From: Mycolicibacter heraklionensis
Lineage (GTDB): Bacteria; Actinomycetota; Actinomycetes; Mycobacteriales; Mycobacteriaceae
Reading direction: 5' to 3'
Length of the DNA stretch: 50,105 nucleotides
Assembly: GCA_001673575.1 (NCBI GenBank)
Contig: LZME01000096.1
Span: 1-50,105, forward strand
Of the stretch, positions 8,647 to 16,126 are shown in pieces (the stretch's first letter is position 1; every line of letters starts with the position of its first letter). Under the pieces are notes generated by a model. The model worked only from the letters and a program-made list of their open reading frames with translations, did no database searches and was not told the DNA's origin. Position numbers and translations under genes: made by a program.

Positions 8647-9556
8647 GGAAACGGTCCACCGAGACGTCGTCGAGCACGGCGAGCGCATCGTCGGTGAGCA
8701 CGGCCAGCGAGTTGTACAGCGTGACCAGGTAGGACGCGATCGCCGACCGGTTGATGCCGGTGAACCGCACCGATAGGCCCGGCGCCTGCTCGCCGACCAG
8801 GCCGGGCTGGAACAGTCCGACCACACCCTGGCGCTCCTCGCCGGTGCGCACCAGCAGGAACTTGGTCTTGGAGTCCTCCACCGGCACCTTGTCGCTGGGC
8901 ACGATCGGGATGCCGCGCCAGGTGATGAATTGGGCGCCGAACAGGTTCACCACCACCGGCGGCACACCGCGGCGGGTGGCCTCACGGCCGAAGGCGGCCA
9001 CACCCAGCGGGTGGGTCAGGAAGAACCCCGGGGTCTTCCACACCTTGGTGATCAATGAATCCAGGTCGTCGGGGGTGGGCGGGCCGGTCAGGGTGGAGAT
9101 GGTCTGCTCGGGCGTGACCTGCGCCAACAGGCCGTATTCCGGATTGTTGACCAGCTCGTACTCCTGGCGTTCCTTGATGGTCTCGATGGTGAGCCGCAGC
9201 TGCTGTGCGACCTGGTCGTGCGGGCTGGAGTACAGGTCGGAGACCCGGGTGTGCACATCAAGCAGGGTGGAGATCGAACGCAGGGTGTACTCCCGCGGGC
9301 TGGTCTCGTAGTCCACGAACGTCTGCGGCAGTGGTTCCTCCGAACCGGCGCCCTGCTCGGCATGGATGGCGACCTGGCCGGGGTTGACCACCCGGTTGAC
9401 CCGGTAGATACCGGCTTCGACCGGGACCCAGTTCAACAGGTGCAGCAACCAGCGCGGCGTGATGGTGGCCAGTTGCGGGACCGTCTTGGTCGCATTCGCG
9501 AGTTGCCGTGCGGCGAGGTCCCCGAGCGCCTGAGATTCGTTCTGAGCGGACGTCAT
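8633..9556 (-). CDS. Family 2A encapsulin shell protein (35-kDa major membrane protein/SrpI type)
   Basis: A 307-residue HK97-fold shell protein of the family known in mycobacteria as the 35-kDa antigen or major membrane protein I. Recognised from overall sequence: RWLLHLLNWVPVEAGIYRVN near residues 36-55, the extended loop region TFVDYETSPREYTLRSIS, and C-terminal VRFTGINRSAIASYLVTLYN. It should assemble into a protein nanocompartment in the cytoplasm; the next gene encodes its probable cargo. ATG 9556 is chosen because AGGAGG lies 8 nt upstream; the longer TTG reading from 9586 would place that site inside the gene. First gene of a four-gene operon with the desulfurase, cysK and cysE. Confidence 0.95.
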   Translation of the reverse strand: MTSAQNESQALGDLAARQLANATKTVPQLATITPRWLLHLLNWVPVEAGIYRVNRVVNPGQVAIHAEQGAGSEEPLPQTFVDYETSPREYTLRSISTLLDVHTRVSDLYSSPHDQVAQQLRLTIETIKERQEYELVNNPEYGLLAQVTPEQTISTLTGPPTPDDLDSLITKVWKTPGFFLTHPLGVAAFGREATRRGVPPVVVNLFGAQFITWRGIPIVPSDKVPVEDSKTKFLLVRTGEERQGVVGLFQPGLVGEQAPGLSVRFTGINRSAIASYLVTLYNSLAVLTDDALAVLDDVSVDRFHEYK

Positions 9557-9672
9557 TGCTTTCCTCCTGATGAGTGACGGCGCCAATCATGGACCATGGT
9601 CCGGGTTTGCCCACCAGTTGCGCTCAGGGCGAATTGAATCCCTCGCAGTTCGCGCCGCTGCGGTACATGTCG

Positions 9673-9678
9673 TAGGGT
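9673..9678 (+). promoter_or_regulatory. -10 box TAGGGT of the leaderless poly-Cys ORF
   Basis: TAGGGT ends 6 nt before the ATG at 9685, giving a predicted transcription start on the A of the start codon. On the opposite strand an overlapping hexamer TACCCT (complement of 9674-9679) could be the -10 of the divergent encapsulin operon. Confidence 0.6.
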
Positions 9679-9684
9679 ATGTGT

Positions 9685-9750
9685 ATGTCGAACATCACGC
9701 TGCCACAGCCGCACACTTTGTGCCGCCTTGCCGCGTGTTGTTGTTGTTGA
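9685..9750 (+). CDS. Leaderless poly-cysteine short ORF (cysteine attenuator leader peptide)
   Basis: A 21-residue ORF starting MSNITLPQPH and ending LAACCCC, with four consecutive TGT codons immediately before TGA and one earlier Cys. It starts directly at the predicted transcription start. Mycobacteria are known to use leaderless poly-Cys ORFs as cysteine-responsive attenuators: ribosomes that stall on the Cys codons when cysteine is scarce prevent RNA structure from hiding the ribosome-binding site of the next gene. The next plus-strand gene starts 94 nt after this stop. An in-frame ATG at 9679 would add MC but lies only 1 base after the -10 box. Confidence 0.85.
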   Translation: MSNITLPQPHTLCRLAACCCC

Positions 9751-9844
9751 TTCTCTGACGCCCTGATTCCTTAGCGTCGCAGCCCGCCCCCTTTTCTCGG
9801 CGAGATGCTGCCGTGCGCGCTTCAGACCAGAAAGTCGACTCGGC
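9751..9844 (+). promoter_or_regulatory. Possible attenuator region between poly-Cys ORF and TQXA gene
   Basis: This 94-nt spacer contains pairing possibilities: GACGC (about 9757-9761) with GCGTC (about 9774-9778), and CTTTTCT (9791-9797) partly complementary to AGAAAG (9829-9834), the only ribosome-binding-like stretch before the ATG at 9845. A stalled ribosome at 9736-9747 could change which pairs form. I did not compute a fold. Confidence 0.4.
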
Positions 9845-11152
9845 ATGACCGTTTCAACCTCCGTTCTTCCTTTTCTCGATACCGAACCGATGGTGACCGT
9901 TCGCCGCCGGGTGCAATCCCGCCCCGCCGTCGACATCGACCGAATGACCCGCTATCACGGCGGCACGTATTCGCACACCGTCGACCGGATCGTTTTCACC
10001 GACGGCACCAGCGCACGCACCGATCTGATTCGCCTGAACCCCGGCATCGCGGCCTATTCGCTGGATTTTCACGGCATCGCGCCCACCCGGCCATCGGCAT
10101 ACCGGATCGACACCTGGTCGGCGGTTCCGAACCTGCGCCGGGCTGTTCAGGGCGCCCGTGACCCCCGCGAAGTTCAGGTCGACTGGATCCTGCGCAACTC
10201 GGTCCCGCGGCTGTCCACCGTCGAGTTGAGCCGTCGGCTGCGGGAGGCCGGCCACCGGCTGGGACGCGGCAACATCACCGAGCACGAGGCGATCGCCGCC
10301 ACCCAGGCCGCGATCTGGCGGTTGACCAACGGTTTGGAGCTGGACACCCGCGCCCGCACCGAGCCGGTCCGGGTGCTGCGCGACGCCGACGGGGTGACCG
10401 TCGAGTTCGAAGAGGCACTTGAGTTGGGCGGCTACACCCTGGAACTGGTCGCCTCGGAGCCCGTGACGGTGACCCTGCACAAGTCCGACGACGGCCGTAG
10501 CTGGCGGGAGGTGCCCTCGTCGCGGCTGGCCGTCGAGGCCGCCGGCGCCCATCGCAAGGCGCTCGGCGTGGGTGCCACCGTCGGCGGCCACCGGTTCTAC
10601 CGCCTGTCGGTGGCCGGCCCGGGGACGGCGGCCACCCTCGGCGACGTCGACTTCTGGCTCAACGGCGCCAGCACCTATCGCAATGCCGACCGCATCGTGG
10701 CCCTCTACCGCTACCTGCTGGCCGGCGCGGCCCGGGCGCGCACCACCGCACCCGGACTGAACGTCTCGGCCGCCACCATGGCCGACGGTCTGGTGGGGCC
10801 GCTGCGCCTGTCCGTCGCAGACTCCGCCGCGCTGAGCGTCGAGGGCGCGGAGCTGCTGGACGCCGACGGAAACGAGCTGACTCACCCGGTGCAGCCGGGC
10901 AGCGTCTTCTACCTGCGTCCGCACCCGGGCGCGGTGTCGGCCCGGGTGCGCGTCACGGTGCCCGGTACCGAAGACGGCTACGGCGGCCGGGTCCTCACCG
11001 GCATTGCCGCAGAACAGGACTCGCGGACGTTCACCCCGGTGGCGCTGGCGGTTGCGGCCGCGCTGGTCGTCGACTTCGACCTCTCTTGGTCGCAGCGGCG
11101 GGCATTGCCGCACCGGTCCCGGCGACCGCGGTCAGGGGCCCGATCCGCCTAG
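9845..11152 (+). CDS. TQXA (thioester domain)-family protein without cysteine
   Basis: A 435-residue protein recognised by its TQAAIW motif (about residues 157-162), the hallmark of TQXA domains that in Gram-positive surface adhesins form a Cys-Gln thioester. Here the region where the partner Cys is normally seen reads AAYSLDF, and I find no Cys anywhere in the protein, so the thioester cannot form. No signal peptide or sortase motif is visible; a weakly hydrophobic stretch (TPVALAVAAALVVDFDL) lies near the C-terminus. It sits behind the poly-Cys leader and overlaps the convergent kinase gene by 21 nt. The start is uncertain because the ribosome-binding site is weak (AGAAAG). Confidence 0.8.
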   Translation: MTVSTSVLPFLDTEPMVTVRRRVQSRPAVDIDRMTRYHGGTYSHTVDRIVFTDGTSARTDLIRLNPGIAAYSLDFHGIAPTRPSAYRIDTWSAVPNLRRAVQGARDPREVQVDWILRNSVPRLSTVELSRRLREAGHRLGRGNITEHEAIAATQAAIWRLTNGLELDTRARTEPVRVLRDADGVTVEFEEALELGGYTLELVASEPVTVTLHKSDDGRSWREVPSSRLAVEAAGAHRKALGVGATVGGHRFYRLSVAGPGTAATLGDVDFWLNGASTYRNADRIVALYRYLLAGAARARTTAPGLNVSAATMADGLVGPLRLSVADSAALSVEGAELLDADGNELTHPVQPGSVFYLRPHPGAVSARVRVTVPGTEDGYGGRVLTGIAAEQDSRTFTPVALAVAAALVVDFDLSWSQRRALPHRSRRPRSGARSA

Positions 11153-12655
11153 CGCCGAATCCACCACCGGTAGCCGCACCCGAAACACCGTCCAGCCCTC
11201 GGTCGACTCCACACTCACCGAGCCACGGTGGGCGCCGACGATAGAGGAGACGATCGCCAACCCCAGTCCGGTGCTGCCCAATTCACCGGAGCGGGCCTTA
11301 TCCGCCCGGACGAACCGCTCGAAAAGATGCGGTACCAGCTCGGCGTCGATACCGGGGCCGTCGTTGGCCACCGTCAGCTCCGCGGCCGGCCCTCCGACCC
11401 CGCCGTGGTCCGCGGTGATGGCCGTCGTCACCGTCACCCCGGGCGGGGTGTGCACCCAGGCGTTCTTCAACAGGTTGGTGACGACCTGGTGCAGCCGCGC
11501 GCGATCGCCGCGAACCCACACCGGGGCATCCGGCAGGTCTTTGATCCAGTGGTGGGTCGGTGCGGCGGCGGCCGCGTCGTTGACCGCATCGAGCACCAGG
11601 TCAGCCAGGTCGACATCTTCGAGCTGCAGGTCCTGGCCTTCGCCGAGTCGCGACAGCAACAACAGCTCCTCCACCAGCGAGGCCATCCGCTGGGCCTCGG
11701 ACTCGATGCGGGCCAGCGCGTACTCGGTGGTCGGCGGCAGGGCCGCGCTGTCCTGCCGCGTCAGTTCGGCATACCCCTGAATGGCCGCCAGCGGTGTGCG
11801 TAGCTCGTGGCTGGCGTCGGTGATGAACTGTCGCATCCGCCGGTCGGCGTCACTGCGATAGGCAAGTGCACTGTCGACGTTGTCCAACAATCGATTCAAT
11901 GCACCGGCGACGATTCCCACCTCGTTGCCCGGGTCGACGTCGTCCTCGGCCACCCGGATGGTGATGCGCTCGTCACCCTCGGCCAGCGGCATCGCCGCCA
12001 CCGAGGCGGCGGTCGCCGCGACCCGGCGCAGCGGCCGCAGCGCATAGCTGACCACGGTGATGGTCAACCCCGCAGTGACCAGCAACGCCAAGGTGTAAAG
12101 CGCTGACGCAGCGGCCATTCGGCGATCGACGGTGCGGTTCGCCAGGTGCATCGAGCCGCCGATGAACAACAGGTCATCGTCATCGACCGCGCGGGTAGCC
12201 ACCCGATAGGAGCCCAGGCTGCCCAACTCCACTGTCTGCGGCTGACCACTGGTCCAACGTCCCCCGGCGATGGTGGCCACCACGTCGGCGGGCGCGGGAT
12301 AGGGATCCCGCTTGGTGAACACCACGGCCCCGATCACCACGCCGTCGCGCAGCACCGCCAGCACATTGCCCGGGGTCTGATCACTGAAACCGAGCATGGC
12401 CGTGCCGATGTTCGACTTTCCGTCGGGACCCACCACGTTGTCGACGTGGCGATAGTCGGCGAAGTAGTGGCTGAAGGCGTTGAGCGACTCGTAGAGGTCG
12501 GCGTCGCTGGTGGCGGTGACGTAGGTGCGCAGGCTCAGCACCGACACCGCGCCCACCGCGACGAACACCACGGTGACGACGGCCGACACCCCCAGCACCA
12601 ACTGCCGGCGCAGACCACGGGGACGCCACCGAGGGGGCTTGGGGGCGGCGGTCAT
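11132..12655 (-). CDS. Sensor histidine kinase (TrcS-like)
   Basis: A 507-residue membrane kinase. An N-terminal membrane segment (about residues 20-45) and a second near 180-200 flank a ~130-residue extracytoplasmic sensor. A HAMP region follows (YALRPLRRVAATAASVAAMP), then the phosphoacceptor site FITDASHELRTPLAAIQGY and a catalytic ATPase domain with an N box (HQVVTNLLKNAWVHTP), G1 (NDGPGID) and G2 (GSTGLGLAIV). ATG 12655 is chosen because it overlaps the response-regulator stop as ATGA; a start at 12670 would add 5 residues. It phosphorylates the adjacent regulator. Resemblance to M. tuberculosis TrcS is from memory. Confidence 0.92.
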   Translation of the reverse strand: MTAAPKPPRWRPRGLRRQLVLGVSAVVTVVFVAVGAVSVLSLRTYVTATSDADLYESLNAFSHYFADYRHVDNVVGPDGKSNIGTAMLGFSDQTPGNVLAVLRDGVVIGAVVFTKRDPYPAPADVVATIAGGRWTSGQPQTVELGSLGSYRVATRAVDDDDLLFIGGSMHLANRTVDRRMAAASALYTLALLVTAGLTITVVSYALRPLRRVAATAASVAAMPLAEGDERITIRVAEDDVDPGNEVGIVAGALNRLLDNVDSALAYRSDADRRMRQFITDASHELRTPLAAIQGYAELTRQDSAALPPTTEYALARIESEAQRMASLVEELLLLSRLGEGQDLQLEDVDLADLVLDAVNDAAAAAPTHHWIKDLPDAPVWVRGDRARLHQVVTNLLKNAWVHTPPGVTVTTAITADHGGVGGPAAELTVANDGPGIDAELVPHLFERFVRADKARSGELGSTGLGLAIVSSIVGAHRGSVSVESTEGWTVFRVRLPVVDSALGGSGP

Positions 12656-13416
12656 TCGGGTGGCTTGCACATGTATCCCACTCCGCGCACGGTGTGGATC
12701 ATCGGCGCCCGGTCGGCGTCGACCTTCTTCCGCAGGTACGAGATGTAGAGGTCGACGATGCTGGTGCGGCCGGCGAAGTCGTAATTCCAGACCCGATCCA
12801 ATATCTCCGCGCGGCCCAACGCCCGGCCTTGGTTGCGCATCAAGAAGCGCAGCAGTTCGAACTCGGTCGTGGTCAGCGCGACCGTGGTGCCGCCGCGGGT
12901 GACCTGGCGGCTGGCGCCGTCCAACGTCAGGTCGCCCACGGTGAGCACCTCGTTCATCGGCGGTGCCAGCTGGCTCGACCGGCGCAGCAGCCCCCGCAGC
13001 CGGGCCACCAACTCCTCCAGACTGAACGGCTTGGTCATGTAGTCGTCGGCGCCCGAGGTCAGTCCGGTCACCCGGTCGGTCACCGAGTCGCGGGCGGTGA
13101 GAAACAGTGTCGGCGTGTAGGGATCGGACTCGCGGACCCGCTGCAGAATCCGCAGCCCGTCGATATCGGGCAGCATGATGTCGAGCACCAGCAGATCCGG
13201 TGTCCCGCCGTGGAACTTGGTCACAGCGTCGCGTCCGTTATGGGCGACGTCGACCACCCACCCCTCGTAGTGCAGGGCCATGGTCACCAGGTTGGTCAGC
13301 GCCGGCTCGTCATCAACCAGCAGGACCCGGATCGGTGAGCCGTCCGGCCGATAGATCCGCGGGAGCTGCCCGAGGATCGCCTTGCGCGGAGCGTGACCGT
13401 CCGTGTTACCCGCCAT
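12652..13416 (-). CDS. OmpR/PhoB-family response regulator (TrcR-like)
   Basis: A 254-residue regulator: receiver domain at ~28-145 with acidic pair in LLVDDEPALTN, phospho-Asp in LLVLDIMLPDIDG, conserved Thr in LFLTARDSV and Lys in YMTKPFSLEELV, then a winged-helix DNA-binding domain (LTTTEFELLRFLM, VWNYDFAGRTSIVDLYISYL, HTVRGVGYM). A ~27-residue extension precedes the receiver. It is 27 nt downstream of the PPE-SHOCT gene with a GGTGGAAA ribosome-binding site in between, and is coupled to the kinase by ATGA, so the three may form one operon. Confidence 0.93.
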   Translation of the reverse strand: MAGNTDGHAPRKAILGQLPRIYRPDGSPIRVLLVDDEPALTNLVTMALHYEGWVVDVAHNGRDAVTKFHGGTPDLLVLDIMLPDIDGLRILQRVRESDPYTPTLFLTARDSVTDRVTGLTSGADDYMTKPFSLEELVARLRGLLRRSSQLAPPMNEVLTVGDLTLDGASRQVTRGGTTVALTTTEFELLRFLMRNQGRALGRAEILDRVWNYDFAGRTSIVDLYISYLRKKVDADRAPMIHTVRGVGYMCKPPE

Positions 13417-13443
13417 CGGTCGCCATTTTCCACCGAGTCGGGG

Positions 13444-14664
13444 TCATTCGCCGAGCAGACGTTGCTTCCGCTGGGCGAATTTCTCCGGCGTCAGAATGCC
13501 CGAGTCCCGCAATTCGACCAGCGCGCGTAGTTCGGCGACGACGCCAATGGCTTTCGACTTGTCGGCTTTGTCGACCTTGACCGAGGTGTCCGGATGTTCG
13601 GGCTCCGCGGCCCGATCGGGCGGTGCAGTGAGATTGCGTTGGGTGTCCAGCGGGGAACGGCGTTCGTTGCCCGCCGGGTTGGCCAAGGCGCCCCCGGCCG
13701 CGCCGGCCAGCGCCATCTGGGAGTAGGGGAGCTTGGCCGCGGTCGCCATCGGCCCCGCTGCCGCTGATGCGCTACCGGATGGAGCTGCTATCAGTGTGAC
13801 GTCGCGCAGTGCGGAGGGAACGGCCGCCGCCCAGGCCCGCGGTACCGACAGGCCGCCCATCGGTATCGCCTTGCCGGCGCTGGCCCACGCCGTGCCGGTA
13901 CCCGCCAGGCTGGCTGTCGGGACCAAACCGCTTAGGGCAGGTGCGGTTTCACCGATCAGGCCCAGCGCCCCGAGTTCGGCTCCTTCGGGAAGGGCGAGTT
14001 CTCCCAGCGTCATCGCCAGGCCGCCGAACGCGCCGCCCAGGCCGATCGCCCCAAAAGGCCCGACGCTGCCCACCTCGAAAACCGCGCTGACGATATCGAA
14101 CAGCAGGCCGGTCGACACCGTGCCGGTGCCGGTATCGGCGGCGGTACTGGGAGCGGGTGCGGTGAAGGTGGGCAGTTGGGTGGCTGCTGCGGCGTTGGTG
14201 GCGTAGGCGTACATGGCGGTGGCGTCTTGGGCCCACATTTCGCTGTAGTGGGCTTCGGTGGCGGCGATGGCGGCGGTGTTGGTGCCGAGGAAGTTGGTGG
14301 CGATCAGGGTGGCCAGTTGGGCGCGGTTGGCGGCGATGACGGCTGGGGGCACGGTCATGGCGTAGGCGGTTTCGTAGGCGGTGGCGGCGGCTGCTGCTTG
14401 GGTGCCGGCGTGGCTGGCTTTGGTGGCGGTGGTGCTCATCCAGGTGGCGTAGGGGGTGGCGGCGGCGGCCATGGCTGTTGCGGAGGGGCCTTGCCAGGTT
14501 TGGTCGGTGAGTTCGGCGATGATGGTTCGGTAGTTGTTGGCTGCTGTTTCGAGTTCGGCGGCCATGGTCTTCCAGGCGGTGGCGGCGGCGCGGATGGGGC
14601 CTGAGCCTGCTCCGGTGTACATCAGTGCAGAGTTGACTTCCGGTGGCAGCGCTGCGAAATTCAT
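13444..14664 (-). CDS. PPE-SVP family protein with SHOCT-like C-terminus
   Basis: A 406-residue PPE protein, a type VII secretion substrate class. The N-terminal PPE domain (1-~175) opens MNFAALPPEVNSALMYTG and contains the WQG turn (DQTWQGPSATAM). The middle is Gly/Ala-rich, and the SVP signature is GGLSVPRAW. Unusually, after a charged linker (EPEHPDTSVKVDKADKSK) the last ~33 residues (RALVELRDSGILTPEKFAQ...) match the SHOCT pattern, a short domain normally on membrane or regulatory proteins. No PE partner lies nearby. A GAGGAG site precedes the ATG. It is followed after 27 nt by the response regulator. Confidence 0.9.
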   Translation of the reverse strand: MNFAALPPEVNSALMYTGAGSGPIRAAATAWKTMAAELETAANNYRTIIAELTDQTWQGPSATAMAAAATPYATWMSTTATKASHAGTQAAAAATAYETAYAMTVPPAVIAANRAQLATLIATNFLGTNTAAIAATEAHYSEMWAQDATAMYAYATNAAAATQLPTFTAPAPSTAADTGTGTVSTGLLFDIVSAVFEVGSVGPFGAIGLGGAFGGLAMTLGELALPEGAELGALGLIGETAPALSGLVPTASLAGTGTAWASAGKAIPMGGLSVPRAWAAAVPSALRDVTLIAAPSGSASAAAGPMATAAKLPYSQMALAGAAGGALANPAGNERRSPLDTQRNLTAPPDRAAEPEHPDTSVKVDKADKSKAIGVVAELRALVELRDSGILTPEKFAQRKQRLLGE

Positions 14665-14770
14665 CGGCCACTCCTCGATCGCCGATATTTGACGCTATTT
14701 TCGGCCGCTACGACCGGGCAACTCGGTAGCGATGACTCATACGAAACACATATCTGCCGGGCCGCTTTGG

Positions 14771-16126
14771 TTAACGGGGCGCTGCCAGCGGGGGGACTGC
14801 AGTGGAATACAGCCAGGCCTGCCACAACGATTGCAGCGGTTCGCCCGCGTATCCGGCGGCCAGTGCGGTGAAGTCTTCGGTGCCGGCGTTGCCGTGGCGG
14901 TAGCGCGACGTCCAGTCGCGCAGCAGGGCGAAGAAGGCGTCGTCGCCCAGCCGGCCGCGCAGCAGATGCAGGGTGATCGCCCCGCGCTTGTACACCCGGT
15001 CGTCGAACATGTCGGCCGGCCCGGGATCGGCCAACAGCAGATCTTGCGGCAGGCCCTCCAGTTGGCGGTGGTAACGCCGCGCCAGCTGGTCGGCGCTCGG
15101 CCCGCCGGAATGCTCCGACCAGAGCCATTCGGCGTAACAGGCGAACCCCTCATGCAGCCAGATATCGCTCCAGCGCCGCAGGGTGACGCTGTTGCCGAAC
15201 CACTGGTGTGCCAATTCGTGGGCGATCAGTCGGTTAGATCCCCCGCTGCCGTCGCAGTGGTTGGCGCCGAAGATCGAAATTCCCTGTGCTTCAAGGGGTA
15301 TCTCCAGGCTGTCGTCGGTCACCAGCACGGTGTAGCCGGCCGCCAGCGGGTAGGGTCCGAACAGGCGCACGAACAGCTCCATCATCTGCGCCTGCGCTGC
15401 GAAATCCTGCTCGAACTCGGTCTGCAGGCGGGCCGGCAGCACCGCGCGGATTGCCACCGTCGAGCCCGGCAGTCGGCGGGCCACGTACCGGCCGATCTGC
15501 AGGGTGACCAGATAGGTCGGGGTCGGCTCGGGCTGCTCGTACGTCCAGGTAGTGCGGGTGGCCCGGGCGCGCCGCGAGATCAGTTCGCCGTTGGCCACCG
15601 CGTAGTACGGGCTGTCGGTGCTGATCTGGATTCGGTAGCTGGCCTTGGTGTAGGGGTGATCGTCACAGGGGAACCACGACGGTGCGCCGTTGGGCTGGCC
15701 GGAGACCAGCGCTCCGTCGGTCAACTCCTCGAAACCTACTTCGCCCCAAAGTGTTTCGCTGGGGCGCGGTGATCCCGAGTACCGGACGACGATCACCAGT
15801 GCGGCACCGGGCGGCACTGTGGCGGCTAAGGCGATCCGCAGCTTGGCCGCGGAGGTGGCGAACCGCGCTGGTGGGCGACCGTTGACCCAGACCTTCGCCA
15901 CCGACATTGTGTTGGCGAGGTCGAGGGTGACCTCGCGCAGTGCCGCCAGCGCGACCGCGGTGATAGTCGCGGTGCCCGAGAGCCGGTTACTGCTGACCTT
16001 GTACTCCAGGTCGAGTTCGTAGCGCGAGACCCGGTAACCACTGTTGCCGCTGTCGGGCAGATAGGGGTCAAGAACAGGTGCCGGGGCCTTGGCCGCCTTG
16101 GCGGGAATCTTCGCGGGTTTGCTCAT
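14771..16126 (-). CDS. M1-family zinc aminopeptidase
   Basis: A 451-residue gluzincin. Zinc site HELAHQWFG with H303, E304 and H307, third ligand E326 in DIWLHEGFACYAEW; substrate-binding loop IPLEAQGISIFG at ~276-287 in place of the GAMEN motif. No signal peptide; it begins with a Lys/Ala/Pro stretch (MSKPAKIPAKAAKAPAP). The ATG overlaps the stop of the NRPS gene as ATGA, so the peptidase is translated with the synthetase. Epsilon-poly-lysine producers are known to contain zinc aminopeptidases that degrade the polymer; the coupling here suggests processing or self-resistance, which is inference. Confidence 0.93.
   Translation of the reverse strand: MSKPAKIPAKAAKAPAPVLDPYLPDSGNSGYRVSRYELDLEYKVSSNRLSGTATITAVALAALREVTLDLANTMSVAKVWVNGRPPARFATSAAKLRIALAATVPPGAALVIVVRYSGSPRPSETLWGEVGFEELTDGALVSGQPNGAPSWFPCDDHPYTKASYRIQISTDSPYYAVANGELISRRARATRTTWTYEQPEPTPTYLVTLQIGRYVARRLPGSTVAIRAVLPARLQTEFEQDFAAQAQMMELFVRLFGPYPLAAGYTVLVTDDSLEIPLEAQGISIFGANHCDGSGGSNRLIAHELAHQWFGNSVTLRRWSDIWLHEGFACYAEWLWSEHSGGPSADQLARRYHRQLEGLPQDLLLADPGPADMFDDRVYKRGAITLHLLRGRLGDDAFFALLRDWTSRYRHGNAGTEDFTALAAGYAGEPLQSLWQAWLYSTAVPPLAAPR

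Noticed and set aside
14176..14604. Glycine-rich plus-strand frame resembling PE_PGRS
   Set aside because: It is the antisense of the PPE domain, where GCC/ACC codons read as Gly codons.
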